Of a DNA stretch of 64,000 nt, positions 1-7,842 are shown one piece after another. The notes below the pieces were generated by a model. That model was not told the origin of the DNA and ran no database searches. It saw nothing but the letters and a program-made list of their open reading frames with translations. Position 1 is the stretch's first letter. Each line of letters begins with the position of its first letter. The stretch is from Terriglobales bacterium. Its GTDB lineage: Bacteria > Acidobacteriota > Terriglobia > Terriglobales > Acidobacteriaceae. The DNA lies in contig DATMXP010000035.1 in the NCBI GenBank assembly GCA_035561515.1, forward strand, positions 62,001-126,000, read 5' to 3'. The position numbers were made by a program, and so were the translations under genes.

Positions 1-122
1 GAAACTCCCGCTGGGACCAGGCCATGCTCGAATTATCCAAGCATCCATACGCTATCAATCCCAATCCAGATCTCGAGCAAATCGCCCGGGAACGCAACTG
101 GACCGTCTACAAGCCTGAGTAG
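1..122 (+). CDS. HAD-family phosphatase, C-terminal end (partial)
   Basis: Only the last 39 residues and the stop (TAG at 120-122) are inside the window; the gene begins upstream. The tail contains HPYAINPNPDLEQIARERNW, which matches the C-terminal signature of HAD-IB (SerB-like) phosphoserine-phosphatase relatives, where a 'PxAVNPDxxLxxxAxxxxW' stretch closes the Rossmann core. In that family the enzyme hydrolyses small phosphate esters using an N-terminal aspartate, which is not visible here. The call is by tail similarity only, so the substrate cannot be stated. Confidence 0.6.
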   Translation, partial: NSRWDQAMLELSKHPYAINPNPDLEQIARERNWTVYKPE

Positions 123-232
123 CTGCGAATCGGCACAGACACCAAATGTCTGTGCCGCACGCACCCTGTGGCTTTGGTAAACATTCCTTTTATCTTTAGG
201 GATCTGTGTTTCAATAATCCGCGGAGATCGCC

Positions 233-616
233 ATGTCCGACACCCTCGTCGCACCTATACCCAACGCTGACCACTCCGAAATCGGCGGAGTTCAAACTGA
301 CACCGTGCGGACCGGCAAAGCCCGCGTCCGCCGCGTCATCTACCCGGCAGGTTTCCGCTGGTCAAAGAACATGAAGCCCATTACCGGCACCGACGTTTGC
401 ATGCACGCCCACGTGGGTTTTCTTGCACAGGGTCGCATTCACATGGAGTTTTCCGACGGCTGCGTCACCGAATTCATCGCCCCTCAGGTCGTCGTCATTG
501 AACCCGGACACGATGGCTGGGTCGTCGGCAACGAACCCGCGGTCCTCATCGAGTTCGATTTCGAGCGCGATACTGTAAAAACCATCGGCCTGCCCGAAAA
601 GCATCAGCACAAATAG
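233..616 (+). CDS. single-domain cupin protein
   Basis: A 127-residue cytosolic protein with no signal peptide. A cupin motif is visible: histidines at 58 and 60 (CMHAHVGFLAQG), an acidic/Gly-rich strand to about 80, and a second-motif histidine near 93 (EPGHDGW), the usual metal-ligand layout of small cupins. Such proteins are dioxygenase-like enzymes or ligand-binding proteins; the substrate cannot be told. The start is supported by GGAG eight bases before the ATG. It stands alone between a HAD phosphatase end and a convergent secreted protein, and a hairpin follows its stop. Confidence 0.75.
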   Translation: MSDTLVAPIPNADHSEIGGVQTDTVRTGKARVRRVIYPAGFRWSKNMKPITGTDVCMHAHVGFLAQGRIHMEFSDGCVTEFIAPQVVVIEPGHDGWVVGNEPAVLIEFDFERDTVKTIGLPEKHQHK

Positions 617-634
617 AATCTGATTGTGTGAGGA

Positions 635-672
635 CCCCACCCTGTAGCAAGAAATGCGGCGTAAGGATGGGG
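635..672. repeat. hairpin after the cupin gene, possible terminator or REP-like element
   Basis: CCCCACCCT (635-643) pairs with AGGATGGGG (664-672), one mismatch, loop about 20 bases. There is no U-run on either side, so a classical intrinsic terminator is unlikely. It lies between convergent genes. Confidence 0.4.
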
Positions 673-703
673 TGTCTCAAACATGGCAGCAAGAACTCAA
701 GTG

Positions 704-1783
704 CTATGGTACGTAGTTACGTACACTCGTCAGGAACGTCCCGCCATCGTACGTGCCTCCATACCTCTCAATGACTGGGGTCGCTCTCGGTGCCGAAATC
801 GCATACGTCACGATAGCCGTCCCGGTACCACCAGGCGGGATATTTCCAATCGCGATTGGAAAGTCCGTAGAGACATAATGCCAGTCACTGCCCAGCGTCC
901 ACTTCCAACCCGTATCCACGCCAAATTTCGCCAGCGTCAACTTCACGTTCTGGGCGGTGCCGGTCCCGGTGTTCTTGATGAAGATCCATTTTGTGAAACT
1001 CGTGCCGTAAGGGCCTTCAAACTGGACCAGCCACGATCTCGCAGTCAGTTGTACAGTCCCAGGTACTGGTGGGATTCGGTAGTAGTGCACTCGTGCTTCC
1101 ATAGCGACGTACGTGTAGTCCCAAACACCCTCATCATCAGGCGTCCATGTATTGGTCGCAGGTAGATTCAATTCATAACCGCCTGTGTTATTCACCAGCA
1201 CCGTGATCTGATTTGGGCGATCCGCATACAGCGGGACACCTAAAGGTGCAGGCGACACCGGATACTCTCCGCTCCGATACTCCACTGGCTCTGGCGGAAG
1301 CACCGCATTCGGGTCGCAAACGCCCATCTGGAAAGTTCCCGCACCCGTTGCATATCCCGTCGCAAAGTGTCCAACCAATTGACCATTCACGTACACGGCT
1401 GCCTTGTCATCAACGTTGACTCGCTCCAGCCAGAACTCCAGCCCAATCGCATCCGGCGGAACGATGAACCAGTGTTTCGTGATCCAGAATCCCGTCCAGA
1501 AATACGGATTGAAACCAAGGATTCCCTTGGGGATTTCTGGTGAGAACTGAGGATTGCTCAGGTTATTTGTGATTCCAATCGCATTCATGATTGGCGACGG
1601 CGGGAGATGGGGATTCGGGTCGACCAGCACCTGCGACCACGGTATGTCTTCCCCGGTCGTGCTGGCGCATGCCTGCCACCGGCTCTCGTTTCCGACCGTG
1701 CCTACGTTCATCCATTGCTCTTGCGATTGAAGTGTGACGGTGAAGAGAACAACTAGGAGAAAAGTAAGAACCCGAGGCCTCAT
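704..1783 (-). CDS. secreted protein of unknown function
   Basis: 359 residues. The chosen start (ATG ending at 1783) has GGAGG seven bases upstream and opens a clean signal peptide (MRPRVLTFLLVVLFTVTLQS, cleavage near SQ-EQW). A longer reading frame adds 18 non-signal residues and is unlikely. The mature part is rich in aromatic residues, Gly and Pro. It has a beta-rich middle with a 'WITKHWFIVPPDA...WLERVNVDDKAAVYVNGQLVG'-type section resembling carbohydrate-binding or jelly-roll modules, and an Ig-like last third (VQLTARSWLVQF, KNTGTGTAQNVKLTLAKFG). I recognise no catalytic motif. Probably an exported or cell-surface adhesive or sugar-binding protein. Confidence 0.65.
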   Translation of the reverse strand: MRPRVLTFLLVVLFTVTLQSQEQWMNVGTVGNESRWQACASTTGEDIPWSQVLVDPNPHLPPSPIMNAIGITNNLSNPQFSPEIPKGILGFNPYFWTGFWITKHWFIVPPDAIGLEFWLERVNVDDKAAVYVNGQLVGHFATGYATGAGTFQMGVCDPNAVLPPEPVEYRSGEYPVSPAPLGVPLYADRPNQITVLVNNTGGYELNLPATNTWTPDDEGVWDYTYVAMEARVHYYRIPPVPGTVQLTARSWLVQFEGPYGTSFTKWIFIKNTGTGTAQNVKLTLAKFGVDTGWKWTLGSDWHYVSTDFPIAIGNIPPGGTGTAIVTYAISAPRATPVIERYGGTYDGGTFLTSVRNYVP

Positions 1784-1916
1784 ATCTGCACCTCCGGTTT
1801 GCTGCTCATTTTGTAAAGATTGGTATTGCAGAAACACTAATGCCGGCTGGATGGAATGTCAGTGACCGCCGACGCTATTTGGTTCCTAGTTCCAATTAGG
1901 GAACCCGGATCGCCTT

Positions 1917-1947
1917 CCCCATCCGCCTTCTTATGTGGCGGATGGGG
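1917..1947 (-). terminator. probable terminator hairpin of the coiled-coil gene
   Basis: CCCCATCCGCC (1917-1927) and GGCGGATGGGG (1937-1947) form an 11-bp perfect stem with a 9-base loop, just after the stop of the minus-strand gene at 1962. There is no clear U-tract. A nearly identical stem recurs at 12347-12368. Confidence 0.55.
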
Positions 1948-1961
1948 CCTTCCTCGACGAT

Positions 1962-2795
1962 CTACTTCGGCATCGCCAGTTTTTGTCTCGGCACAGTCGT
2001 ATTCGCTGCTGTCGAGTCCTGCGCTCCGGCGGACGCCGTTAATTCATTCTTGTGATACTTCGGCTCCACCACGTACCCACGAATATAGTCTTTCGCGATC
2101 GTGTTGATCACCACCTGTACCGGCTGCTCGCTGTCCGCGGAATAGAACATCGCCGGCTCGTAGATGTTCACGTGCTTTTTCTGCACCGTCCTGTCATCCA
2201 CGATCAGTTCAAGATCCGCATACTGGCGCTTCACGTTTGCCTTCTTCAGCTTGATCCCAACCGATCCATGCTGCGTAAACTGCTTCGATTTATTGATCGA
2301 AAACTCGAAGTAGTTCTTCTCGCCCTTGCGCTGCAGGACAACCAGTTCGCCGTGTGTCCGCGCGATGGAATCGCCCAGTTCGGTTTTTGCAGCAGTCAGG
2401 TCTTGCCTGGTCGATTCAATCGCCTTTCCCTGTTCGTCCAGTTGCGACTGAACCTTCTTCCACCGCGGATCCTCCGCTGCCCGTCGCGCCACCTTCGAAC
2501 GACGCGCCGTAGGCTTCGTCGCCGGACGCGCCTCTCGCACCGGTTCCGGCTTCGGGGCCGTCAAATCGTTCAGCTTCGCCGTCAGTTGTTCGATTTGCGC
2601 GTTGGTTGTTTTCAGCGATGCCGCCAGCGCCGTATTCTCATCCTGCGCTTTCCGTGCTACACCGCGTTCATGGACCGAATAGGCTCCGGCCCCGCCGACC
2701 GCCATTGCCACGGCCAGAACTGCCGCGGGAAATCTCAATTTTCTTCCGGATGTTACGTTTTGTTCCTGTTCTTCTCGGGGGAGAGGTTCCAACAT
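1962..2795 (-). CDS. membrane-anchored coiled-coil protein, unknown function
   Basis: 277 residues from the ATG ending at 2795, which has GGAGG seven bases upstream; a longer frame exists but lacks this signal. One N-terminal membrane segment (around residues 22-40, FPAAVLAVAMAVGGAGAYSV) follows a short cytosolic acidic head. Next come heptad-like coiled coils (NTALAASLKTTNAQIEQLTAKLND), a basic Pro/Arg/Ala linker, a second coiled coil and a beta-rich C-terminal domain (EKNYFEFSINKSKQF, VGIKLKKANVKRQYADLELIVDD). The layout suggests a periplasmic-facing structural or envelope protein. No family was recognised. Confidence 0.65.
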   Translation of the reverse strand: MLEPLPREEQEQNVTSGRKLRFPAAVLAVAMAVGGAGAYSVHERGVARKAQDENTALAASLKTTNAQIEQLTAKLNDLTAPKPEPVREARPATKPTARRSKVARRAAEDPRWKKVQSQLDEQGKAIESTRQDLTAAKTELGDSIARTHGELVVLQRKGEKNYFEFSINKSKQFTQHGSVGIKLKKANVKRQYADLELIVDDRTVQKKHVNIYEPAMFYSADSEQPVQVVINTIAKDYIRGYVVEPKYHKNELTASAGAQDSTAANTTVPRQKLAMPK

Positions 2796-3015
2796 CGATG
2801 TCCTCCAGACCTGGAATATCCAGAATGCCTGCACACTTGATTCCAAGTCACAGACAGACAGAAAACCCCAGAAAATCAGAGACTTACATCGATGTTGCCT
2901 GCTTGACGACGAAGTATCCTATGAAATCCTTGGTGGCACAGCGTAAAACAGACCTAGCCGTCCACCGTCGTCTGCTCCAGATTGGCGAGCGAAATCGATA
3001 TACGAACAGGTAACG

Positions 3016-3360
3016 TCAGCTTGACCAACTCGGCTTGACCGCCGTTTGCCTCACTCCCACAGGGTGCGATGATCGATCGTCGCGAGTCTGCGAACTACCT
3101 TTATCTGTCACGGTTTGGGCGAGACCAACGTACTCAGTTTCTTCGTACTGACACGCGGGCGCATGATCAAGTCGAATTTTGTGTGCTAAGTCGTAACAGT
3201 ACCCGCACCCCAGCCAAACAAGTGGCCAGAAGGCGACCGTCACGACGAACGCGCAGATGTGAAACGCCCAGTAGCCAGCGCACAGCAACGCTAGCATCCG
3301 AAAATAACGAAGATAGATGACGATTCCAATCGTGGCCCAGATAGCACAAAAGGTAGTCAC
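3016..3360 (-). CDS. small membrane protein, hypothetical
   Basis: 114 residues from a GTG start preceded by GGGAG. The first about 55 residues are strongly hydrophobic with two or three possible membrane spans (IWATIGIVIYLRYFRMLALL, YWAFHICAFVVTVAFWPLVW). The C-terminal half is hydrophilic and without recognisable motifs. No homologue was recognised. Base composition is lower in GC than its neighbours, so it could be a non-conserved gene or a chance frame. Confidence 0.4.
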   Translation of the reverse strand: MTTFCAIWATIGIVIYLRYFRMLALLCAGYWAFHICAFVVTVAFWPLVWLGCGYCYDLAHKIRLDHAPACQYEETEYVGLAQTVTDKGSSQTRDDRSSHPVGVRQTAVKPSWSS

Positions 3361-3716
3361 GGCTGCTCCCTTGGTGGGCGGTGGAAGAACTCGTACATGC
3401 GCTCCAGGGCACCAAATAACCCCAGAACGATTGCGTCTCTAAATGAAACGATTACTGAACGCATTGCCACGCGACGTCCTCACACCCGTTAGTTCCAATT
3501 TGGGGCTTCAATCCGAGTAACAGGAGATGGCGTACCGTCGCACAGGCTAGGCGCTACGCACTCTGATTGCGCTTAACCTCGGATTTAGCATGAGTATCTA
3601 CCGTTCTGGTTATGTTAACTGTGACGACAGACACTATCGCACGTGATAAGCCGTTTCTGGCGATCACCAACAAAAAGGCCGCCCGCAGGCGGCCCCTCTT
3701 CTTACTTTTCACTTTC
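3361..3716. other. intergenic region, no gene seen
   Basis: About 355 bases between two minus-strand genes. I see no convincing coding frame, RNA gene or repeat apart from the terminator at 3671-3694. Confidence 0.5.
3671..3694 (-). terminator. intrinsic terminator of the Asp-box protein gene
   Basis: Stem GGCCGCC / GGCGGCC (3677-3683 with 3688-3694), 4-base loop. On the minus strand it is followed by TTTTTG, a classical rho-independent layout, 23 bases past the stop of the gene ending at 3717. Confidence 0.8.
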
Positions 3717-4787
3717 TCAAAAGCTGACCTTCAGGATTCTTCCTCCTGTTCCCACCAGCCAGCCGACTCTGCCCTTACCAAAGTCGACCGCCCAGTACCC
3801 GGTTACGCCCTCCAACAGGTGCCACGTCGTGCCCTCATCCGGAGACCACGCCGCGCCATTCGGGCCCGTGATGAACACAGCTTCCGTTCCGCTCGCATTT
3901 CCGCTGCCCTCGGCCAATCCGCGCATGTTCATGTAGTCCAATCCGTAGATCGCTCCCGGAAATGGCGACGGCGTACCCAGCTTCCATGTCATGCCGCCAT
4001 CGCTCGACCGCGCGAAGTTATTCGTGAATGCAGTCGGATCCGCCAGGTCTCCTCCGCCCAACACTCCGTTCCACGGATCCCGGAACGCAATGCTGAAGCC
4101 TCCCGATATCGGCGTCCCCTGCACGATCGGCGTCTCATACGCATTCCATGTATCTCCGCCGTCCCTCGTTGCCAGCACGCGGGCGTGTTCCGCTCCTCCC
4201 GTGATCACCCACGCATTGCGGCCTCCCTGCGTAGCCACGCACGTTCCGCTCGCAGCAAAGCCGGCTTCACCCGCCTGCGCCGGAGGCAGATTGTCTCCAA
4301 TGTCCTGCCACGTCGTTCCATCCGTCGTCCGCAGCATCGGAAAACGTCCGGCAACGGAATCGCTGTACGCCAGGCCGCGCTGTGGCGTCCAGAATGCAAA
4401 GCAGTCATAGAACGCGTCAGCGATCGTATTCTCGAATTGCAGCGTCCACGTCTGACCGCCATCCACCGTTTTGTAGATCCGCGAATCCGCACCGCTCCCG
4501 GCCGACATCAGGTATGCCACCTTCGCCGAAACCCCTTCCACATCTCGGAACTGCAACGCTTCGGCTCCCGGCACCACGCCCGCTCGCCATGTATTGCCGC
4601 CATCGGTCGTCACGGCGAAACTTCCGCCCACACCGCTCACCCAAACCACATTCGGATTTACCACGCTCACAGCTTGTAGTCGATTAGTTGTGCCGCTTTG
4701 TTGAGGCGTTAACGTTGGTTGCAGAGCAAAGCTCAGCGTACTGGTGACAGCGAAAAGAAGGAGTACTGCGATTCGAAAGACTCTCAT
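3717..4787 (-). CDS. secreted Asp-box (BNR / Ycf48-like) beta-propeller protein
   Basis: 356 residues. The start at 4787 has AGAGGTG upstream and begins the signal peptide MRVFRIAVLLLFAVTSTLSF. The mature protein carries about six sialidase-type Asp-box turns: TTDGGNTW, KTVDGGQTW, RTTDGTTW, ATRDGGDTW, RSSDGGMTW and SPDEGTTW. This pattern is typical of Ycf48/YCF48-like and 'oxidoreductase' beta-propellers. It has no sialidase catalytic residues that I can see. Family members outside photosynthetic organisms are exported proteins of mostly unknown role. It stands as a single gene with its own terminator. Confidence 0.8.
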   Translation of the reverse strand: MRVFRIAVLLLFAVTSTLSFALQPTLTPQQSGTTNRLQAVSVVNPNVVWVSGVGGSFAVTTDGGNTWRAGVVPGAEALQFRDVEGVSAKVAYLMSAGSGADSRIYKTVDGGQTWTLQFENTIADAFYDCFAFWTPQRGLAYSDSVAGRFPMLRTTDGTTWQDIGDNLPPAQAGEAGFAASGTCVATQGGRNAWVITGGAEHARVLATRDGGDTWNAYETPIVQGTPISGGFSIAFRDPWNGVLGGGDLADPTAFTNNFARSSDGGMTWKLGTPSPFPGAIYGLDYMNMRGLAEGSGNASGTEAVFITGPNGAAWSPDEGTTWHLLEGVTGYWAVDFGKGRVGWLVGTGGRILKVSF

Positions 4788-4926
4788 TCGGAACACCTCT
4801 TTGTGGCTGGGTTTCACAACGTAGGGCACGAAGTATAGGCGGTTCCCGCACCTCACGTCAAAACGATGAACTCCCCATCACAGACACCATCCGTGACAAT
4901 CGGTAAACTCCTCACCCGGGAAGACC

Positions 4927-5427
4927 ATGCCTACTCCCTGGATTACCCGCACCTTCAACTTTTCCACCCCAATCGATCTCTACCCCGGCGTTCTCGCGCG
5001 CTATCGAGGCACCCCCGCCCGCCTGGAAGACGCGGTCCACGCCCTCTCCCGTGACGCGTTGATCTTCAAGCCCGACGGCAAATGGTCCATCCAGGAAAAC
5101 GCCGGACACCTTCTCGACGAAGAAGCGCTTTTCTCTACCCGGCTACAGGAATTTCTTCGTGGTTCCGACACCCTCACGCCCGCTCCCTATCTTCATCGGG
5201 AACTCACGCACAACAACAACAACGACATCCACCACATCCTCCGCGACTTCCGCCAAGCCCGCGAACTCCAGGTCTGCCGTCTCGAAAGCCTTTCACCGGA
5301 TGACTTCGCTCGTACCGCCTACCACGCCCGACTCAATGTCCGCATGCGCCTGCTCGACCACCTAATCTTCATCGCCGAACACGACGACCACCACCTCGCC
5401 CGCATCTGGGAAATCCGTTGTCGCTAA
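4927..5427 (+). CDS. DinB-family protein
   Basis: 166 residues, a four-helix-bundle DinB/YfiT-type metal-binding protein. The three-histidine signature is visible: His61 in ENAGHLLDEE and the C-terminal HDDHH (about 152-156) in AEHDDHHLARI. Members are DNA-damage-inducible proteins or thiol (bacillithiol/mycothiol-type) transferases; which applies here cannot be read. A run of four Asn (HNNNND) sits in a loop around residue 95. It converges with the XRE regulator gene and overlaps its stop by 4 bases. Confidence 0.85.
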   Translation: MPTPWITRTFNFSTPIDLYPGVLARYRGTPARLEDAVHALSRDALIFKPDGKWSIQENAGHLLDEEALFSTRLQEFLRGSDTLTPAPYLHRELTHNNNNDIHHILRDFRQARELQVCRLESLSPDDFARTAYHARLNVRMRLLDHLIFIAEHDDHHLARIWEIRCR

Positions 5428-6239
5428 CCGGCAATCGCCTTCCACCTTCTAGCCGTATCCTCGTCTGCCGGAAACGACGACTCAATCCTTATCTCTTCCA
5501 GCGTCACGTCATGCGGCGCACCGAAGGTCGTCCACGTCGAAAAGAACTTCAAGTCCACGTCGCCCTTTCGAAACACAAATGTCAGCATCGGTGACGACGG
5601 CATCTCCAGTTCCCGTTTCCCCCACTGTTCCTTCACGTCCGGATACTTCATCACTTCCGCCAGCAACTGCTGCGAACCCTTGTCCGTCGGATCCCAGTCC
5701 ACCTGCTGATGCAGTCTCTGGACCATGTCCGCCGCGACCTCCTCCCAGTTCGCGATAAACGGACGCAGCATCTCCTCGCTGAATATCTGTCGCACCACAT
5801 TCGGATCCTTCGGCGCCCCTCCAATCAGAAATCCCAGCAGTTTCTTCGCGCCCTCGTTCACCTGCAGCAGGTTCCAGTGCCGATCCAGCACAATCGCCGG
5901 ATACGGTTCCTGCTGCTTCAGAATGAAATCCACCGCCTGCCTTGCCAATTGCATCTCCGGCGCGGTTAATCCCGTTTCGCGATACATCGGCGCATACCCT
6001 GCCGCAAGGAACAACGCATTTCGCTCTCGCAGCGGGATAGCCAATGCGTCCGCCAATCGGATCAGCATCTCCCGGCTCGGCTGCGCTTTTCCCGCTTCCA
6101 GGTAGCTCAAGTGACGCGACGAAATCTCCGCCTCCAACGACAAATCCAGTTGGCTCATTCGCCTTGACGCGCGCCACTGTCGCAGCAGTTGGCCGAACCT
6201 GCTCGTAGGCGCACTTAGCGCCTCTTTCACCATTGGCAT
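5424..6239 (-). CDS. XRE-family regulator with MmyB-like ligand-binding domain
   Basis: 271 residues. An N-terminal helix-turn-helix (about residues 13-70: FGQLLRQWRASRRMSQLDLS...SSRHLSYLEAGKAQPS) is followed by an MmyB-type PAS-like ligand domain (PYPAIVLDRHWNLLQVNEGA, then the WDPTDKGSQQLLAEV and LTFVFRKGDVDLKFFSTWTTFG strands). This family represses or activates adjacent metabolic genes in response to a small ligand, often fatty-acid-like. It is divergent from the hydrolase gene at 6345, and the 106-bp gap contains a perfect 17-bp palindrome (6269-6285), a probable operator for both genes. Confidence 0.88.
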   Translation of the reverse strand: MPMVKEALSAPTSRFGQLLRQWRASRRMSQLDLSLEAEISSRHLSYLEAGKAQPSREMLIRLADALAIPLRERNALFLAAGYAPMYRETGLTAPEMQLARQAVDFILKQQEPYPAIVLDRHWNLLQVNEGAKKLLGFLIGGAPKDPNVVRQIFSEEMLRPFIANWEEVAADMVQRLHQQVDWDPTDKGSQQLLAEVMKYPDVKEQWGKRELEMPSSPMLTFVFRKGDVDLKFFSTWTTFGAPHDVTLEEIRIESSFPADEDTARRWKAIAG

Positions 6240-6268
6240 GCAACACCCACCACGTGAAACTGAACCAT

Positions 6269-6285
6269 ATTACCTGTCAGGTAAT
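6269..6285. promoter_or_regulatory. perfect palindromic operator candidate between divergent genes
   Basis: ATTACCTG-T-CAGGTAAT, an 8-bp perfect inverted repeat around a central base, midway between the starts of the XRE regulator (6239, minus) and the hydrolase (6345, plus). Size and symmetry fit a dimeric HTH regulator site. That the XRE protein binds it is inference from position. Confidence 0.6.
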
Positions 6286-6344
6286 TGCGACGCGCGTCAC
6301 GCCGCCCCTACGATCACGAAACATTTCCTTTCGGGGTGAACCAC

Positions 6345-7328
6345 ATGTCCGTCGACCGCCGCGAATTTATCCAGCTTTGCGCTGGCGCAACCGCACTCAC
6401 ACTCTTGTCGGGATGCAAAACGAAAACGCTCGCACCCAAACACTCGACTTCACCGCAACCTGTCACAAGCACCGAATTCACCGCACTCCGCCGCATGGCC
6501 GACACTCCTTTCGGACGCATCGCATATGTCGACCGCGGTTCCGGCGACGCCGCTCTCTTCCTCCACGGCTTCCCTCTCAACAGCTTCCAGTGGCGCGACG
6601 TCATCGCTCGCCTGACTTCTGATCGGCGCTGTATCGCCCCTGACTTCCTCGGCCTTGGCTACACCGAAGTCAAAGCCGGACAATCCGTCGGCCCGCTGGC
6701 GCAGGTTGCGATGATCATCCACCTGCTCGACTCGCTCTCCATCTCCTCCGTCGACCTCATCGCCAACGACAGCGGAGGCGCCGTCGCCCAACTAATCGCC
6801 ACCCGTCACCCCAACCGCATCCGGACTATGTTGCTCACCAACTGCGACGTCGAGCCCGACAGCCCTCCCGCTGCCGTTCTTCCCGTCATCGATCTCGCCC
6901 GGCAAGGCAAATTTGCAGACGCATGGCTCGCCCCCTGGGTCGTCGACAAGAACCTCGCGCGTTCCCCCAAAGGACTCGGTGGCCTCACCTACACCCATCC
7001 CGACCGCCTCACCGACGCCACCATCGATTACTATCTGGCGCCGCTCGTCAGTTCGCCCCAGCGAAAGTCGCTCACCAATGCCTACGCCGTTGGCCTCTCA
7101 CCCAACCCACTCGCCGGCATCGAATCCGACCTCAAGCGCTGCACCATTCCCACTCGCATCGTCTGGGGCACCGGCGATGACATTTTTTCTCAATCCAGCC
7201 CCGACTACTTGCACAAACTGCTACCCGCGTCTCGAGGAATCCGTCGCGTTGCTGGCGCCAAGCTATTCTTCCCCGAAGAGTTCCCGGACCTTATCGCCGA
7301 CGAAGCCCGCCAGCTTTGGCGTTCATAA
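6345..7328 (+). CDS. exported alpha/beta hydrolase (haloalkane dehalogenase/epoxide hydrolase-like), Tat-type lipoprotein signal
   Basis: 327 residues from ATG 6345 (GGGGTGA upstream). A twin-arginine start (MSVDRREFIQLCAGATA) runs into a lipobox LLSGC (Cys24), so the protein is probably a Tat-exported lipoprotein. The core has HGFPLNSFQW (oxyanion loop, about 74) and IANDSGGAVAQ, with Asp142 at the nucleophile position, as in haloalkane dehalogenases and epoxide hydrolases rather than Ser esterases. At the usual catalytic His position the sequence reads VAGAKLFFPEE, with Leu where His is expected, so activity may be altered. It faces the XRE regulator gene across the palindrome and may be controlled by it. 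Confidence 0.82.
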   Translation: MSVDRREFIQLCAGATALTLLSGCKTKTLAPKHSTSPQPVTSTEFTALRRMADTPFGRIAYVDRGSGDAALFLHGFPLNSFQWRDVIARLTSDRRCIAPDFLGLGYTEVKAGQSVGPLAQVAMIIHLLDSLSISSVDLIANDSGGAVAQLIATRHPNRIRTMLLTNCDVEPDSPPAAVLPVIDLARQGKFADAWLAPWVVDKNLARSPKGLGGLTYTHPDRLTDATIDYYLAPLVSSPQRKSLTNAYAVGLSPNPLAGIESDLKRCTIPTRIVWGTGDDIFSQSSPDYLHKLLPASRGIRRVAGAKLFFPEEFPDLIADEARQLWRS

Positions 7329-7408
7329 CAAAAAAATGTTTGTTCGTGTCGATTTGAATCCGTCCCATTCGACATACAATCGAAAACCTTTTACAGGAGC
7401 GGACAACC

Positions 7409-7825
7409 ATGAGGTTCATGATTATGGTGAAAGCCAACCAGCAGACCGAGGCCAATGCCATCCCGAGCGAGAAGCTCATTGCCGAAATGGCCAAGTACCA
7501 CGAGGAACTCGCTAAAGCCGGTGTTTTGCTCGACGCCTCCGGTCTTCAACCCACCTCGCACGGATGGCGCGTGAAGTACTCCGGCGACAACCAGATCATC
7601 ACCGACGGACCCTTCGCGGAAACGAAGGAACTCATTGCCGGGTACACCCTCATTCGCGTCAACTCGCGCGAGGAAGCTCTCCACTGGATCAACCGTTTTC
7701 CGAATCCGTCGATGGACGGCGGCGAAGCCCAAGTTGAAGTCCGCCAGTTGAAGGAACTCGAAGACTTTGGCCCAAGTGAGGCAATCAGGAAGTTCCAGGA
7801 ACTCGAACTCGCGTCACAGAAATAA
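7409..7825 (+). CDS. YCII-related (DGPF domain) protein
   Basis: 138 residues, one YCII/DGPF domain: MRFMIMVKA strand, TDGPFAETKELIAGYTLIRVNSREEALHWINR and the acidic tail are characteristic. Family proteins are small ferredoxin-like dimers that often sit beside ECF sigma-factor or SnoaL-type genes; their chemistry is mostly undefined. ATG 7409 is preceded by AGGAG. It is 17 bases upstream of the next hydrolase gene, so the two are probably cotranscribed. Confidence 0.88.
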   Translation: MRFMIMVKANQQTEANAIPSEKLIAEMAKYHEELAKAGVLLDASGLQPTSHGWRVKYSGDNQIITDGPFAETKELIAGYTLIRVNSREEALHWINRFPNPSMDGGEAQVEVRQLKELEDFGPSEAIRKFQELELASQK

Positions 7826-7842
7826 CTGCACGGAGCAAGCGT

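Noticed and set aside
3612..4679. A 355-codon plus-strand frame over the Asp-box gene
   Set aside because: Antisense to the beta-propeller gene, Arg/Ser-rich, and without a ribosome site; the repeats are clear on the minus strand.
7354..7380. TTGAAT and TACAAT as promoter of the YCII gene
   Set aside because: The spacing is 15 bases and the hexamers are imperfect; too weak to list.
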